This document shows, in pieces, positions 15,682 through 16,278 of a DNA stretch of 16,278 nucleotides. Position 1 is the first letter of the stretch, and every line of letters starts with the position of its first letter. Under the pieces are notes generated by a model that saw only the letters and a program-made list of their open reading frames with translations, did not search any database and had not been told where the DNA came from. The DNA comes from DATJQF01 sp035505995 (GTDB lineage Bacteria > Bacteroidota > Bacteroidia > Bacteroidales > FEN-979), in contig DATJQF010000089.1 in NCBI GenBank assembly GCA_035505995.1, positions 1-16,278 on the forward strand. Direction: 5' to 3'. Both the position numbers and the translations under genes were made by a program.

Positions 15682-15711
15682 TTTGCATTACATGGCATTT
15701 GATTATATTTG
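15682..15711 (+). promoter_or_regulatory. Complete Bacteroidota promoter, TTTG-N18-TATATTTG
   Basis: TTTG at 15682-15685 and TATATTTG at 15704-15711 are separated by 18 bp, the best promoter in the window with both -33 and -7 boxes. It predicts a transcript start near 15716, about 20 nt before the ATG at 15736. It is divergent from the box at 15613-15620. Confidence 0.7.
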
Positions 15712-15735
15712 TACAGCCCCTTAAAAACCTGCCTT

Positions 15736-16278
15736 ATGAAAAAAGTACTCCTCTGTTTGATCCTGATTCCCGGACTGTTTGCCCTTCAGGGTTGCAAAAA
15801 GGATAAAGACAGCTCCTCCTCCTCTTATACCAACCGGATCATCCTGGCTGACCTTCAGATAGGCAGCGGCCAGATCACTCTTTCCTGGTCCCGCCTGGAT
15901 AACCCGGATTTTGAAGGGTATCTTATTGTTCGCAGGGACTTCCCGGGGACCAACTACATTGATTACCCTTATGTGATCAAAAGCATTACGGATCCTTCCA
16001 CGACAACCTATACCGATACCGACGTGCCCTATACCTCTTACCTCGAATACCAGGTGGTGGGATACATCACTACCGGCGATCCTTACAGTCCTCAGATCAT
16101 TTACAGCAACATCAAGACCTATGAGCGACCGGAGATCAAGACCTATTCCTTTACGCTGAATGATGTTATCCCGGATCTTCAGAATAATATATTTTATGTT
16201 TTCGAATCGGACAGCGGCAAGATCACCCGCCTGAATTTTGAGACCCATACGATTGAAAAATCCGTTAACACCAATGCC
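15736..16278 (+). CDS. Lipoprotein with fibronectin III-like region (5' part, runs off the window)
   Basis: The frame from ATG 15736 stays open to the last base, giving 181 residues with no stop. It begins with a signal peptide ending ALQGC (Cys20), followed by KKDKD and a run of five Ser. Lys at +3 and Asp at +4 partly match the surface-export signal of Bacteroidota lipoproteins. Residues about 33-128 look like a fibronectin type III domain (ITLSWSRLDNPDFEGYLIVRR, then YTDTDVPYTSYLEYQVVGY). From about 150 the sequence VFESDSGKITRLNFETHTIE suggests the first blade of a beta-propeller. A full promoter lies just upstream. The function is unknown; it is probably an envelope or surface protein. 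Confidence 0.85.
   Translation, partial: MKKVLLCLILIPGLFALQGCKKDKDSSSSSYTNRIILADLQIGSGQITLSWSRLDNPDFEGYLIVRRDFPGTNYIDYPYVIKSITDPSTTTYTDTDVPYTSYLEYQVVGYITTGDPYSPQIIYSNIKTYERPEIKTYSFTLNDVIPDLQNNIFYVFESDSGKITRLNFETHTIEKSVNTNA

Noticed and set aside
15593..15688. N-terminal extension of the acyl-CoA synthetase from an ATG at 15688
   Set aside because: The extra 32 residues do not match the family N-terminus, and the promoter box at 15613-15620 lies inside them.
15721..16248. 175-codon open frame on the minus strand at the right edge
   Set aside because: The plus strand carries a lipoprotein signal, lipobox and full promoter; the minus-strand translation has no such features.
1..16278. Defence system, prophage, integron, CRISPR array or insertion sequence
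   Set aside because: No nuclease, transposase, integrase, repeat array or terminal inverted repeats were found among the genes or in the short gaps.

Overview
The window looks like a chromosomal segment from a member of the Bacteroidota (Bacteroidetes). Four things point there. First, start codons at the heads of transcription units sit just downstream of the phylum-specific promoter box TAnnTTTG, with no clear Shine-Dalgarno sequences. Second, lipoproteins and secreted proteins are very common. Third, the cysteinyl-tRNA synthetase carries KMGKS in place of KMSKS. Fourth, several families are typical of the phylum: a PKD-bearing secreted protein, a lipocalin-like lipoprotein and a short-chain-type threonine dehydrogenase. 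The genus cannot be told from this sequence. I see no rRNA, tRNA, insertion sequence, prophage or CRISPR array.

Layout. The left end (1-636) is the 3' part of a UMF1/Atg22-like MFS transporter. It converges on, and overlaps by 23 bp, a probably surface-exposed lipoprotein of unknown function (614-1381). Next is a very large secreted multidomain protein (1480-4434, minus), divergent from tyrS (4530-5810, plus). After tyrS comes a three-gene plus-strand unit (5871-7328): a two-domain VOC/glyoxalase-fold lipoprotein, a 62-residue lipoprotein and a DsrE-like protein with a CxxC pair. It converges on a minus-strand unit in which cysS (9056-10522) is followed by an ACE/M2-like metallopeptidase lipoprotein (7344-9032). 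Divergent from cysS is a probable L-threonine 3-dehydrogenase (10621-11574). This meets a second minus-strand unit: an ADP-forming acyl-CoA synthetase fused to a GNAT domain (12908-15592), followed by two lipoprotein genes (12348-12860 and 11585-12340). The right end holds the 5' part of another lipoprotein gene (15736 to the window edge).

The genes mix housekeeping (two aminoacyl-tRNA synthetases), envelope and secretion functions, and amino-acid or acyl-CoA metabolism. Threonine dehydrogenase and the ADP-forming acyl-CoA synthetase could in principle act in one route (threonine to glycine plus acetyl-CoA, then acetate plus ATP), but they are convergent, not one operon, and the joining enzyme is not in the window. 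No gap between genes exceeds about 145 bases. I found no clear new defence or mobile system. The points most worth checking are the promoter pattern and its effect on start codons, the Gly-to-Asp change in the GNAT acetyl-CoA-binding motif, the nested and abruptly ended secreted protein, and the small VOC/lipoprotein/DsrE unit.
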